From Aurantiacibacter arachoides (lineage in GTDB: Bacteria > Pseudomonadota > Alphaproteobacteria > Sphingomonadales > Sphingomonadaceae): a stretch of 64,000 bases of DNA. The DNA lies in the NCBI RefSeq assembly GCF_009827335.1, contig NZ_WTYH01000001.1:1922001-1986000 (forward strand), in the 5' to 3' direction. Below, piece by piece: positions 17,120-26,475 of the stretch. The position numbers and the translations under genes were made by a program. Position 1 is the first letter of the stretch. Each line of letters begins with the position of its first letter. Below the pieces are notes generated by a model. It was not told the DNA's origin. It saw nothing but the letters and a program-made list of their open reading frames with translations, and did no database searches.

Positions 17120-20100
17120 GTTCGACCTGCCCATGCTGGCCGTAAAGCGGCCGCTGCTGATCGGTGTTCTCAATCTGTTGATCGTCATCGCCGGCATCGC
17201 CGCGCTGATGGGGGTCGAAGTCCGCGAATTGCCGAACGTCGATCGGCCTATCGTATCTGTGACGGCGAACCTGCCGGGCGCGGCTCCGGGCACCATGGAT
17301 TCGGAGGTGACGAGCCTTCTCGAGAATGCCGTGGCGCGGGTTTCAGGCGTGCGGCAGATCGATTCCTCCAGCGAAGAAAACAGTTCGCGCATCCGGGTGG
17401 AATTCAATCCCGGCATCGATCTCGATACCGCCGCCTCCGACGTGCGCGAGGCAGTGAGCCGGGTCACCCGCGAGCTGCCCGACCGGATCGAGCAGGTCAC
17501 GGTGGTCAAGGCTGACCAGGACGCGCAATCGATCATGACGCTGGCGGTCCAGTCGTCCGTTTATGACGAGAGCCAACTCACCCGGATGGTTGAGAGCGAC
17601 ATCGTACCCGAACTGCTGGCGGCGGAGGGTGTGGCCAGCATCGAGCAGTTCGGCACGCGCGCGCGGCAGATGCGCGTCGCGGTGGACCCGGCGCGGCTGA
17701 ACCGGTTCGGGCTCACCCTGCCCGATGTTGCCGCCGCGCTGGAACGCGCGCCATACGACGTGCCGGTCGGATCCTTTCGCTCCGACGCGCAGGAGCTTGT
17801 CGTGCGGGCAGAAGCCAGCGCAACCGATCCCTCAATGATCGAGAATATCGTGATTTCGGGCACCACGCGCATCGGCGACGTGGCCGAAGCCGATTTCGCC
17901 CCTGCCAATGCAACCAACTTCGTGCGGCTCGACGGGGTGCCGATCGTGGGCCTCGGGGTCGTGCGGCAGGCCAGTTCCAACACGATCGAAATCTCCAACA
18001 GCATCCGCGAAGGCGTCGATCAGTTGAACGAGCGGTTCGACGATCTTTCGATACAGATCGTATCGGACGATGCCGATTTCATCCGCATCTCGGTGCGCGA
18101 AGTGCTCGTTACCCTGGGCTTCACCATCGCCATCGTGATCGCCACGATGCTGGTGTTCTTTCGCTCGTGGCGGGCGACCGTGGTGCCCAGCGCAACCATT
18201 CCGGTGGCCCTAGTCGGCGTGATTGCAGGCATCTGGCTGATGGGGTTTTCGCTCAACCTCCTTACCCTCCTGGCGCTCGTGCTTGCGACCGGCCTCATCG
18301 TCGATGACGCGATCGTCGTGCTCGAAAACGCGCAACGCCTGCAGAACAAGGGCCTGAGCCCGCGCGCCGCCTCGGTGCTGGGAACACGGCAGGTCTTCTT
18401 CGCCGTCGTCGCCACCACGGCCGTGCTGGTCTCGGTGTTCGTGCCGATCAGCTTCCTGCCATCCGAGACGGGCCGGCTGTTTCGCGAGTTTGGCTTCGTG
18501 CTCGCGGTGGCAGTCATTATTTCCAGCTTTGTCGCCCTCACACTCGTTCCGGCGCTGGCGGCTCAGTTCGACCTGACGACCAGGGACGATGCGCCCGGCC
18601 GCCTGGCCCGCTGGGGGCAGAAGTCCAACGACTGGTATGACGGGGTCCTGACACGCTGCCTCGACAGGCCAAGGCTGGTCGCACTCGTTGCAATAGCTGC
18701 TGCCGCTGCGGCCGGCCTGCTCTACACTTCGCTGGAAAACGAACTGGTCCCCGACGAGGATCGCGGCGTGATAGAAGTTGATGCGACCGGCCCTGACGGT
18801 GTCGGCATCGCCTTCATGGACGGCGAGCTGGACGAGGTGGAACAGGTTCTCGATCCCTTCCTCGCCGACGGAACGATACAGAGCACCTTTTCTATCGTGG
18901 GCCGATACGACCCCAACCGCGTCAGGGTGACCGCGCAGCTCGCCGACTGGGCAGACCGGGACCGCAGCCAGACCGAGATCGTCGAGGAGTTGCAGGGCCC
19001 GCTCCAGGAAATCCCCGGATCCCGGACCAATGCACGCGGGCGCGGCACGCTCAGCTTCGGTGGCGGGGGCGACGGTATCGAGGTGGCGTTGACGGGCGCG
19101 GACTATGACGGGATCTACGCCTCGGCCCAGGCTCTTGCCGATGCAATCGATACGCAATCGACCATCCTTTCCAACGCCGAAATCTCCTATCAGCCCACTC
19201 AACCGCAAGTGTCGCTGCGGATTGACCGCCAGCGCGCAGCCGATCTGGGCGTGGAGCTGGACGATCTGGGGCAGACCCTGCGCACGATGGTCGATGGCGA
19301 AGACATCGTGGATGTGAACGTCGGCGATCAGGCCGTTCCGATCTTCCTGACAGCGCAGGCCGTCACGATCACGAACCCGTCCGATCTCAACAATCTGTAC
19401 ATCCGCGGGACCGTGAATGATCAGGCGTCGCTCATTCCCCTGTCGACCCTGACGACGATTGAGGAAGAGGGGGTCGCGGCAGAGCTGGAGCGGACCGAGC
19501 AGCGCCGCGCTATCGAAGTCAGCGCGGACATCGAACCGGGCACGCCCCTGCGTGACGCAGTCGACGAGATCGAGCGTCTTTCCGCAGACGCCCTCGGCCC
19601 CGGTATCACCATGATCCTGCGCGGGAATGCGGAAAGCCTGGAGGATGCCTCGAGCGACTTCCTCCTCACCTTCGGGTTCGCCCTGGTGATCGTCTTTCTC
19701 GTCCTGGTGGCCCAGTTCGAAAGCCTCACCAGCGCGCTGGTGGTCCTCCTCACGGTGCCCTTCGCCCTGGCGGCGGCGGTGTTCTCGCTGTTCCTGTCAG
19801 GCGTATCGCTCAATATCTATTCGCAGATCGGGCTGGTGATGCTGATCGGGCTGATGGCGAAGAACGGCATCCTCATCGTCGAATTTGCAGATCAGTTGCG
19901 CCATCAGGGTCGCAGCGTGCGCGAAGCGGTGCAGGAAGCCGCCGCCATCCGCCTTCGCCCCATCGCGATGACCTTGATTTCCACGGTGGTCGGCGCCTTG
20001 CCGCTGGTGCTGGCGAGCGGGGCCGGATCGGAAGCCCGCCAGTCTATCGGATGGGTCATCTTCGGGGGTCTCGGCATCGCGGGCATCTTCACGCTCTTCC

Positions 20101-20219
20101 TTACGCCGGTCATCTACCTTGCCATCGCTCCCTTCGGTAAGCCGCGCTCCGTCAATCTCGACAGGTTGCACGCCGAGATCGATGACGTGGACGAAGACAT
20201 GACGATGGCACCGGCATGA
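17109..20219 (+). CDS. RND multidrug efflux permease (HAE-1 type)
   Basis: This 1036-residue inner-membrane proton antiporter starts with MRSKFDLPMLAVKRPLL. The first transmembrane helix is followed by NLPGAAPGTMDSEVT, the typical RND porter start. The proton-relay aspartate pair lies in ATGLIVDDAIVVLENAQR within the central helices. The C-terminal half repeats the pattern (IGLVMLIGLMAKNGILIVEF). The length is that of AcrB/MdtB-class pumps, and both large periplasmic loops are present. The HAE-1 type (drugs or organic compounds) is favoured over the metal type because no CusA-like metal residues were recognised. Its proximity to the catabolic operon could mean export of toxic aromatic intermediates. 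Confidence 0.92.
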   Translation: MRSKFDLPMLAVKRPLLIGVLNLLIVIAGIAALMGVEVRELPNVDRPIVSVTANLPGAAPGTMDSEVTSLLENAVARVSGVRQIDSSSEENSSRIRVEFNPGIDLDTAASDVREAVSRVTRELPDRIEQVTVVKADQDAQSIMTLAVQSSVYDESQLTRMVESDIVPELLAAEGVASIEQFGTRARQMRVAVDPARLNRFGLTLPDVAAALERAPYDVPVGSFRSDAQELVVRAEASATDPSMIENIVISGTTRIGDVAEADFAPANATNFVRLDGVPIVGLGVVRQASSNTIEISNSIREGVDQLNERFDDLSIQIVSDDADFIRISVREVLVTLGFTIAIVIATMLVFFRSWRATVVPSATIPVALVGVIAGIWLMGFSLNLLTLLALVLATGLIVDDAIVVLENAQRLQNKGLSPRAASVLGTRQVFFAVVATTAVLVSVFVPISFLPSETGRLFREFGFVLAVAVIISSFVALTLVPALAAQFDLTTRDDAPGRLARWGQKSNDWYDGVLTRCLDRPRLVALVAIAAAAAAGLLYTSLENELVPDEDRGVIEVDATGPDGVGIAFMDGELDEVEQVLDPFLADGTIQSTFSIVGRYDPNRVRVTAQLADWADRDRSQTEIVEELQGPLQEIPGSRTNARGRGTLSFGGGGDGIEVALTGADYDGIYASAQALADAIDTQSTILSNAEISYQPTQPQVSLRIDRQRAADLGVELDDLGQTLRTMVDGEDIVDVNVGDQAVPIFLTAQAVTITNPSDLNNLYIRGTVNDQASLIPLSTLTTIEEEGVAAELERTEQRRAIEVSADIEPGTPLRDAVDEIERLSADALGPGITMILRGNAESLEDASSDFLLTFGFALVIVFLVLVAQFESLTSALVVLLTVPFALAAAVFSLFLSGVSLNIYSQIGLVMLIGLMAKNGILIVEFADQLRHQGRSVREAVQEAAAIRLRPIAMTLISTVVGALPLVLASGAGSEARQSIGWVIFGGLGIAGIFTLFLTPVIYLAIAPFGKPRSVNLDRLHAEIDDVDEDMTMAPA

Positions 20220-21559
20220 GTAGGCTGCTGGCAATGCTGGTCTGCGTGGCCGCCCTGTCGGGGTGCGCGCGCGGTGATCCGGTTCTGTCAACGCCGCAGA
20301 TGGCGGCACCAGCACGCTATGCCACCGATCTTCCGCCCTCCGGAGTGGACTCCGAATGGTGGTTGGGGTTTGACGATCCCGTTCTCGACGCGCTTGTCCG
20401 TCGCGGGCTTGAGGCCAATCTCAACGTGGAGGCGGCAGCGGGCCGGCTTGCGTCTGCGGAGGCGCTGCTCCGCGCTGAACGGTCTGATCGCCTGCCCGGT
20501 ATCGATGGCCAGGCCGGTGTCGGCATCGCGCTTGCCGACAACAGCAGGGTCACGGCCGATGCAGGCTTGTTCGGCCTGTTCAACCCCGACATCAACGGCC
20601 GACTGGCCGCCGAGATACGGGCAGCCGCGGCCGATTATGCCGAGCAGGACTACCTGCTGGCCGATCAGCGACGCCTGGTCGCGGCGGCGATTGCCAGCCA
20701 GTATGTCGAATATCGTCGCACCGGGGCGCGGCTCGACCTGCTCGATCAGTCAACGGACTTGCAGGAACAGACCCTGCGCATCGTGACCTTGCGGTTCGAG
20801 GCAGGACTATCCGCCAATCTCGACGTGCGCCGGGCCGCCGCGGATCTGGCGCAGACGCGGGCCCAGCGCGGGCTTATCGCGATCGCCCGGTCACAGGCGG
20901 AAAACGCGCTGGCCGTCTTGCAGGCCGAACCGCCCGGAGTCTTTGCCGTTCCCGAACCTGCGGAGGCAACCATACCCCGCTACGGCCTTGGCCCTCCGGC
21001 AGGGGTTCCGGCCGACCTGCTGCGTCGCCGCACGGACATTCTCGCAGCCGAGGCCCGTCTGGAACGCGCGGCTGCCGATATCGGCATAGAGCGTGCAGAC
21101 CTGCGACCATCGCTCACCATCCCCGGAACGCTGGGCCTGGGAGACGGCTCCCTGGGCGGCATCTTCAGCAATTTCCTGCTGTCGCTGGGAGCTGCCATTG
21201 ATCTGCCGCTGTTTGACGGCGGCCGCCGCCGGGCGGAGGTGGAAGCGGCACAGTTCGAGGCGCAGGCGCGCCTGGCCGAATATCGCGCGACCTTTCTGCA
21301 ATCGCTGGGAGAGGTCGAGAACGCGCTCGTATCCATCGATGCCTACCGCCAGCGCAACGACGAACTTGCCGAGGCAATCGAGCAGAGCGAAACGGCGCTA
21401 TCGCAGTCGAACGCCTTGTACCGGGAAGGTCTAGCCTCGCTGTTCGACGTACTCGACGCCCAGCGCCAGCTCATCGCCAGCCGACAGGACCTGATCGACA
21501 GCGAAGCGGACCTCGCCAGTTCCTTCGTGGCGTTTCATGCCGCGGTCGGATCTGACTAG
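20216..21559 (+). CDS. outer-membrane efflux lipoprotein (NodT/OprM family)
   Basis: This 447-residue TolC-like channel has a lipobox (VAALSGCARG, Cys17) and two outer-membrane efflux repeats. These are seen in the paired motifs LDVRRAAADLAQTRAQRGLI and LAEYRATFLQSLGEVENALVS. The segment PADLLRRRTDILAAEARLERA is characteristic of NodT-type lipoproteins. It overlaps the pump stop (ATGA), completing adaptor-pump-channel in one transcript. Confidence 0.9.
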   Translation: MSRLLAMLVCVAALSGCARGDPVLSTPQMAAPARYATDLPPSGVDSEWWLGFDDPVLDALVRRGLEANLNVEAAAGRLASAEALLRAERSDRLPGIDGQAGVGIALADNSRVTADAGLFGLFNPDINGRLAAEIRAAAADYAEQDYLLADQRRLVAAAIASQYVEYRRTGARLDLLDQSTDLQEQTLRIVTLRFEAGLSANLDVRRAAADLAQTRAQRGLIAIARSQAENALAVLQAEPPGVFAVPEPAEATIPRYGLGPPAGVPADLLRRRTDILAAEARLERAAADIGIERADLRPSLTIPGTLGLGDGSLGGIFSNFLLSLGAAIDLPLFDGGRRRAEVEAAQFEAQARLAEYRATFLQSLGEVENALVSIDAYRQRNDELAEAIEQSETALSQSNALYREGLASLFDVLDAQRQLIASRQDLIDSEADLASSFVAFHAAVGSD

Positions 21560-22058
21560 GTCAGTAGACACCTTGTCGCCCGCGCATCGACCGTCGCGAG
21601 GAAATCGCTGCGGGGATAATCGGAGCTTATATTTCTGCCACAACAGGTGTGTTCAAATCGACCGCCAAATAGACAGGGTTCGCGCCGTTGGGAAAGTTGT
21701 CTTCGATTGGCGCGAGATAAACTGAAAAATACCGCGGCTACCCGCCGGACTACTGTCGACTGACGGCCATGCAGGGACGGGGTAGTCCGCCATGATTGAT
21801 CTGCGAGATGACGCAGGGATTTCGGACCGAGCCCGCCTGATCGTTGTCAGAAGCATTTTATCGAATGAATTCGCGTCATCGATCTCGAACTCAATCCCTG
21901 CCAGAAACTGAGTAAGTTGACCGCTTTTCAAAGCCTCGCCTAACAGCACCACCGTCCCTCCACGTGCGGGGGGTTATACGGAAAAGTCGTTAAACGACCG
22001 TTGAAAAAATTTAACCCTTTCAATGTGGCAGGTGAGAATCCTGGCGCAGACCCTGATG
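21560..22058. other. intergenic region without a convincing gene
   Basis: About 500 bases separate the convergent efflux and SulP genes. A 99-codon frame on the minus strand (21653-21952) has no recognisable motif and no good ribosome-binding site. An AT-rich stretch near 21985-22020 could hold terminator or promoter elements, but no clear hairpin with a T-run is visible. Confidence 0.4.
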
Positions 22059-23828
22059 TCAGATCATGCCTCTTGCCATCCACAGATCATCTTTCTGCGG
22101 AGGCCCATCTTCCTCGCCTCTCCTGATCAAGTTCGAGAAAGCCTCATCCTGCGAAAGGAAAACCTGGCCGCTGAGCTGATCGAGAAAGGATGAGCGTTGC
22201 AACCGGTCCATCACAGGCCCCTTCACCTCGGACAGATGCGCCTTTATCCCCGCATCGGCCAGGCGGTGGTTGATCGCCTCGAGGCTCTCGAGCGCCGAGG
22301 CGTCGATGGAGTTCACCGCCGAACACATCAGCACGAGGTGCCTGGCCTGCGGGTGGTCTGCCACCGTTTCCAGCACGAATTCCTCGAGCCAGCGGGCGTT
22401 GAGGTAGGTCAGGCTCTCATCCACCCGAATGGTGAGTATCCGCGGGTCGGTGATTACCGTATGGCGCTTCACGTTGCGGAAGTGCCCCGTCTCCGGCACC
22501 CGGCCGACGATCGCCGCGTGCGGGCGCGACGCGCGCCACAGGTACAGCGCCAGGCTGAGCGCGACGCCGGCGATCACGCCAGGCTCCACGCCCAGCAGCA
22601 GCGTTACGCCGATCGTCGCGGCCATCGCCGCGAAATCGGCGCGTGAATAGCGCCAGATCGTCAGCGGGGTGCGCAGGTCGACAAGGCCCACGACGGCAAC
22701 GATGATCGTCGCCGCCAGCGTGGCGATCGGCAGCGCATAGAGCAGCGGCGTAAGGAACACCGCGGCAATGGCGATGCCGACGGCGGTGAATGCGCCCGCC
22801 GCGGGTGTCTCCGCGCCTGCATCGAAGTTGACGACCGACCGGGCAAAACCGCCGGTTACCGGATAGCCGCCGGAAAACGCGGCGGCGACATTTGCCGCGC
22901 CAAGACCGATGAGTTCCTGGTCAGGATCGATCCGCTGCCGCTTCTTCGCCGCGAGCGTCTGCGCCACGGATACGGATTCGACGAAACCGATGACGGAAAG
23001 CAGGAGTGCGGGTATCGCCAACTGCTGCCACAGACCGGCATCGAACAGCGGCACGGTGAGCGGCGGCAGGCTTTGCGGAATGTCCCCCACGGTGGCGACG
23101 CCGCGCTCCTCCAGATCGAGCAGCACGACCGCCAGCGTCGCCGCAGCCACGGCGGCGATCGGTCCCGCCTTGGCGAAGAGATCGGCCCGGCGCGGCGGCA
23201 GGCCCAGCCTTGTCAGCAATGGCTTGAGGCCCTTGCGGACCCAGAACAGAAACGCCGTCGAGAGCACGCCGATGACCAGCGTCGACATGTTCGTGTCCGC
23301 CAGGTTGCCCAGCAGGCTTGTGACAAGCGCGGGCATGGCCTCCCCCGCGGCGGAAATCCCGAAGATCGCCTTGAGCTGGCTGGTGGCGATGATGATGCCC
23401 GACGCGGTGATGAACCCCGATACCACCGGATGGGACAGCAGGTTGGCGAGGAACCCCAGCTTGAGCACGCCCATCAGCAACAGGAACACGCCGGAAAGCA
23501 AGGCCAGCACCAGCGTTGCGGCGATAAACTGCGCCGATCCGGGAGGCGCGACGCTGCTGGCGGCCGTCAGCGTCATCAGCGAAATGACCGCCACCGGGCC
23601 CACGGCCAGCGACCGGCTCGTCCCGAACAGGGCATAGGCGACGATCGGCAGTATCGACGCGTAGAGGCCCACTTCCGGCGGCAGTCCCGCGAGCATCGCG
23701 TAGGCAAGGCTCTGCGGGATGAGCATGATCGTGACGATGCCGGCGGCAACGAGATCGTTGGTCAGCAAGGTGCCGTTATAGGTCCGGCCCCACTGGAGGA
23801 TCGGCAGGAAGCGGGCGAGTGCTGGCAT
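22059..23828 (-). CDS. SulP-family inorganic anion transporter with STAS domain
   Basis: This 589-residue transporter has the SulP core (LVAAGIVTIMLIPQSLAYAMLAGLPPEVGLYASILP near the N terminus). Multiple membrane helices run to about residue 430, and a cytoplasmic STAS domain follows (about 455-565; LVLMCSAVNSIDASALESLEAI). SulP proteins import sulfate, bicarbonate or other anions. It is the last gene of the BigR-type sulfur operon, 18 bases after the DUF442 gene, which favours sulfate, sulfite or thiosulfate movement after sulfide oxidation. Confidence 0.9.
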   Translation of the reverse strand: MPALARFLPILQWGRTYNGTLLTNDLVAAGIVTIMLIPQSLAYAMLAGLPPEVGLYASILPIVAYALFGTSRSLAVGPVAVISLMTLTAASSVAPPGSAQFIAATLVLALLSGVFLLLMGVLKLGFLANLLSHPVVSGFITASGIIIATSQLKAIFGISAAGEAMPALVTSLLGNLADTNMSTLVIGVLSTAFLFWVRKGLKPLLTRLGLPPRRADLFAKAGPIAAVAAATLAVVLLDLEERGVATVGDIPQSLPPLTVPLFDAGLWQQLAIPALLLSVIGFVESVSVAQTLAAKKRQRIDPDQELIGLGAANVAAAFSGGYPVTGGFARSVVNFDAGAETPAAGAFTAVGIAIAAVFLTPLLYALPIATLAATIIVAVVGLVDLRTPLTIWRYSRADFAAMAATIGVTLLLGVEPGVIAGVALSLALYLWRASRPHAAIVGRVPETGHFRNVKRHTVITDPRILTIRVDESLTYLNARWLEEFVLETVADHPQARHLVLMCSAVNSIDASALESLEAINHRLADAGIKAHLSEVKGPVMDRLQRSSFLDQLSGQVFLSQDEAFSNLIRRGEEDGPPQKDDLWMARGMI

Positions 23829-23846
23829 GTCGGGAAACGCCGGGCG

Positions 23847-24266
23847 TCAGGCCTTGGCCAAACGATGACGCAGGGCCGACAGGTCGTAACCGGCCTCAGC
23901 GGCGGTTGCGATCAGCGTCTCGGGCGACTGCTCGTCCGGGTTCGACAATGCCCACAGCGAAGCCGCTCGCATACCCGTTCGGCAGAAGCCCACGATGGGT
24001 GCCGGCAACTGGTGCAGGGCATCGCCAAATTCGGCGACCTTGTCATCGGTGAGAGCGCCCGGGGCCACCGGGATGTGGCACGCTTCCATGCCGGCATCGC
24101 GCGCGGCACGCTCGATCGTCGCCCAGTCCGGCTGGCCCGGCTCCTCGCCATCGGGACGGTTGCTGATGATCGCGCGGTAGCCGGCATCGGCGAGAGCCTG
24201 CATGGCAGCCGGATCGATCTGCGGGGTGACGGACAGGCGGTCCGACAGGGGCTTGGGGTTTGTCAT
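23847..24266 (-). CDS. DUF442/TIGR01244 sulfur-transferase-like phosphatase-fold protein
   Basis: This 139-residue protein belongs to the family fused to the metallo-hydrolase in Blh-type proteins. It starts MTNPKPLSDRLSVTPQIDPAAM and contains the Cys-loop FCRTGMRAASLW, a CX5R-type protein-tyrosine-phosphatase-like loop (Cys-Arg-Thr-Gly-Met-Arg). In bigR operons this domain is linked to persulfide handling. Here it is a stand-alone gene overlapping the upstream YeeE half by ATGA. Confidence 0.85.
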   Translation of the reverse strand: MTNPKPLSDRLSVTPQIDPAAMQALADAGYRAIISNRPDGEEPGQPDWATIERAARDAGMEACHIPVAPGALTDDKVAEFGDALHQLPAPIVGFCRTGMRAASLWALSNPDEQSPETLIATAAEAGYDLSALRHRLAKA

Positions 24267-24700
24267 GGGTTGGAGACCTTTCGTTCCATGGTAAGTTTCT
24301 GCAGCAGCATGCCCACCAGCATGGCCGCGACGAAGGGGGCGGCGTATACGGGCGACAGGGCCAGCGACGCCACGGCCGGGCCCGGGCACAGCCCGGCGAC
24401 GCCCCAGCCCACACCGAACACCGCGGCGCCGGCAAGCAGCCGGGGATCGAGGTCGGTGCGATCGGGCAGCGAGAACCTCTCACCGAAGACCGGTTTGACC
24501 ATGCGGGCCTGCACACGCCAGGCGATTGCCATGACGACGACCGCGCCGCCCATCACGAAGGCCAGCGTGGGATCCCAGTCACCAAAGATGTCGAGGAAGC
24601 CGCGCACCCGCCCGGGATCGGTCATGCCCGAAATCGTCAGCCCCATGCCGAACAGGAACCCGGAGGCGAGCGGCGGAAGAAGTTTGCGGACCAGCGCCAT
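24263..24700 (-). CDS. YeeE/YedE-family (DUF6691) membrane protein, half 2
   Basis: This protein of about 145 residues starts MALVRKLLPPLASGFLFGMGL and has four to five hydrophobic segments. The family motif FGVGWGVAGLCPGPAVASLA contains the conserved Cys of sulfur-compound channels of the YeeE/TsuA type. It pairs with the next gene as the second half of a split transporter. The start overlaps the upstream partner stop, so the halves are made together. The transported compound is probably thiosulfate or a related sulfur species (inference). Confidence 0.88.
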   Translation of the reverse strand: MALVRKLLPPLASGFLFGMGLTISGMTDPGRVRGFLDIFGDWDPTLAFVMGGAVVVMAIAWRVQARMVKPVFGERFSLPDRTDLDPRLLAGAAVFGVGWGVAGLCPGPAVASLALSPVYAAPFVAAMLVGMLLQKLTMERKVSNP

Positions 24701-24701
24701 G

Positions 24702-25139
24702 TCAGGCTCCCACAATGTTCAGGACGAAAACGGTAGCAATCCCGGCGCCCATGAAAGTCGCGGTGGCCACCATCGAACGCTGTGAGAAACGGCTCACCCC
24801 GCACACCCCGTGCCCGCTGGTGCAGCCGCTGCCCAGGCGGGTTCCGAAGCCGACAAGCAATCCGGCTATCACCAGGACCGGCCAGCCGGCAAAGGCAGCC
24901 GGCTGCCAGTCGGTGCCATGGCGTATCGCCAACGCGCCGAGAGGTAGTCCGATCAGGAACGCCCACGCACTCGTGCGCGCCATGCTGCCGTCGGCGATAC
25001 CGGTGCCGCGCGCCAGGATGCCCGACACGCCGGCGATGCGGCCGGAGCCAAGCAGCATCAGTGCCGCGGCAAGACCGATCAGCACCCCGCCGATCAGGCC
25101 CTGCAGCGGAGCCGCTTCGGGAAAGCCCGGCAGCATCAC
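24702..25139 (-). CDS. YeeE/YedE-family membrane protein, half 1
   Basis: This 145-residue membrane protein carries the family signature FGTRLGSGCTSGHGVCGVSRFS, with the Cys pair expected in the YeeE/TsuA pore. Helices lie at about residues 12-30, 55-75, 82-100 and 120-142. Two starts overlap the hydrolase stop, GTG at 25139 and ATG at 25136. It forms a split transporter with the downstream half, located between a persulfide-dioxygenase-like gene and a DUF442 gene. Confidence 0.88.
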   Translation of the reverse strand: MMLPGFPEAAPLQGLIGGVLIGLAAALMLLGSGRIAGVSGILARGTGIADGSMARTSAWAFLIGLPLGALAIRHGTDWQPAAFAGWPVLVIAGLLVGFGTRLGSGCTSGHGVCGVSRFSQRSMVATATFMGAGIATVFVLNIVGA

Positions 25140-26065
25140 AGCGCGTTCACCGGGACCTTGAGGTACGAAATTCCGTCCTGCTCGGGAGGGGGCAGGTGCC
25201 CGCCGCGCATGTTGACCTGGATCGAGGGCAGGATCAGCTTGGGCATCTCCAGCGTCGCATCACGCTGGGTACGCATCTCGACGAACGCGTCCTCGGTCAC
25301 ACCTTCGTGCAGGTGAACGTTGGCGGTGCGCTCGGCCAGCATGGTGGTTTCCCAGACGAACTCCTCCCGATTGGGCGCCTTGTAATCGTGGCACAGGAAC
25401 ACGCGGGTCTTGTCCGGCAGGCGCATCAGGCGCCGCACGGAGCGGTAGAGCAGACGGGCATCGCCGCCCGGAAAGTCCGCCCGGGCGGAGCCGTAATCCG
25501 GCATGAACATGGTGTCGCCGACGAAGGCCGCATCACCGACGATATAGGCCATGTCGGCCGGGGTGTGGCCCGGCACGTGCAGCACGGTCAGAGGAATGTC
25601 GCCCACCATTAGCACGTCGCCGTCCTCCAGCAGACGATCGAACTGCGAGCCATCGCGCGCGAACTCGGTCCCTTCGTTGAAGATCTTGCCGAACACGCCT
25701 TGCACCGTCACGATCTCGCGCCCGATCGCCAGTTTGCCGCCGAGCTTTTCCTGAAGATATGGCGCTGCCGACAGGTGGTCCGCGTGGGCGTGGGTTTCCA
25801 GGATCCAGTCGACGCTGAGCTCTTGCTCCTGCACGTAGGCGACGATCTCGTCCGCGGCCTCGAAGCTGGTGCGACCCGACGGCTGGTGAAAGTCCCACAC
25901 GCTGTCGATTATCGCGGCCTTCCCGGTCGCATCGTCGCTCACCACGTAGGTGGCGGTGAAGGTCGGTTCGTGAAAGAAGGCCCTGACGTGCGGCGCCCGC
26001 AGCCTGGCTTCGACCACGGCATTCACCTGATCGATCGCGCTTTCAAGGGTGGTGTCCCGGGTCAT
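25136..26065 (-). CDS. metallo-hydrolase of the persulfide dioxygenase/Blh class
   Basis: This 309-residue metallo-beta-lactamase-fold protein belongs to the ETHE1/Blh group, whose members oxidise glutathione persulfide to sulfite at a mononuclear iron site. The metal motif is THAHADHLSAAPYLQEK; further ligands are expected in LHVPGHTPADMAYIVGD and FVGDTMF, and in FLCHDYKAP. Unlike full-length Blh, no sulfur-transferase domain is fused; the DUF442 protein is encoded separately three genes downstream. It lies directly behind the ArsR repressor (ATGA overlap). Confidence 0.87.
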   Translation of the reverse strand: MTRDTTLESAIDQVNAVVEARLRAPHVRAFFHEPTFTATYVVSDDATGKAAIIDSVWDFHQPSGRTSFEAADEIVAYVQEQELSVDWILETHAHADHLSAAPYLQEKLGGKLAIGREIVTVQGVFGKIFNEGTEFARDGSQFDRLLEDGDVLMVGDIPLTVLHVPGHTPADMAYIVGDAAFVGDTMFMPDYGSARADFPGGDARLLYRSVRRLMRLPDKTRVFLCHDYKAPNREEFVWETTMLAERTANVHLHEGVTEDAFVEMRTQRDATLEMPKLILPSIQVNMRGGHLPPPEQDGISYLKVPVNAL

Positions 26066-26433
26066 ACGGTCTCTCCTGTCCTGGTATCTGCTCCGCGGTC
26101 CTGGCCAGGTTCGGGGCCAAGTTCGGGGCAGTAGAGTTGATGGAGTAGCGCAAGCACCTGCTCAGCCTTCGGGTCACAGACGCGGTAGAAAACCGACTGC
26201 GATACCTTGCGCGTCGCGACGAGCCCTTCGTCGCGCAATTTGGCCAGATGTTGCGAAAGGGCCGACTGGCTGAGGCCGACTCGCTCCGTCAGTTGGCCCA
26301 CCGACAGCTCGCCTGCCTTTGCGAGAAAGCAGAGGATGAGCAGCCTGCACTCGTTGGCCATGACCTTGAGCAGGCGGGATGCCTCGCCTGCTTGGCGGAT
26401 GAAGTCTGTATTGGGAGGTTCAACCTGATTCAC
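26062..26433 (-). CDS. ArsR-family persulfide-sensing repressor (BigR/SqrR-like)
   Basis: This winged-helix repressor of about 123 residues should control the sulfur operon downstream. It has the ArsR recognition-helix region VGLSQSALSQHLAKLRDEGLV. Cysteines lie in LLILCFLAK and in QLYCPELG, about 67 residues apart. BigR and SqrR sense reactive sulfur through a Cys pair with nearly this spacing. I prefer the GTG at 26433 because GGAGA lies five bases upstream; the more upstream ATG at 26445 would leave no ribosome-binding site and sits beside the operator palindromes. Four further sulfur-related genes follow in the same direction. Confidence 0.87.
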   Translation of the reverse strand: MNQVEPPNTDFIRQAGEASRLLKVMANECRLLILCFLAKAGELSVGQLTERVGLSQSALSQHLAKLRDEGLVATRKVSQSVFYRVCDPKAEQVLALLHQLYCPELGPEPGQDRGADTRTGETV

Positions 26434-26451
26434 TGCGATCTCCATTATGTT

Positions 26452-26475
26452 ATGCTAAATTAGCATTATATAATG
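26452..26475. promoter_or_regulatory. overlapping palindromes, likely BigR-type operator
   Basis: Two perfect palindromes overlap just upstream of the ArsR gene: ATGCTAA-A-TTAGCAT (26452-26466) and CATTATATAATG (26464-26475). The AT-rich block stands out from its surroundings. BigR binds AT-rich dyads of this kind that overlap its own promoter, so autorepression of the operon is likely (inference from family and position). Confidence 0.7.

Noticed and set aside
21653..21952. Minus-strand frame of 99 codons in the gap after the efflux operon
   Set aside because: No ribosome-binding site, no homology I recognise; listed only as part of the intergenic region.
23073..24785. Long plus-strand frame of 570 codons
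   Set aside because: It lies opposite the SulP, DUF442 and YeeE genes, its translation is low-complexity and rich in Arg/Gly/His, and it has no domain; typical of shadow frames in GC-rich DNA.
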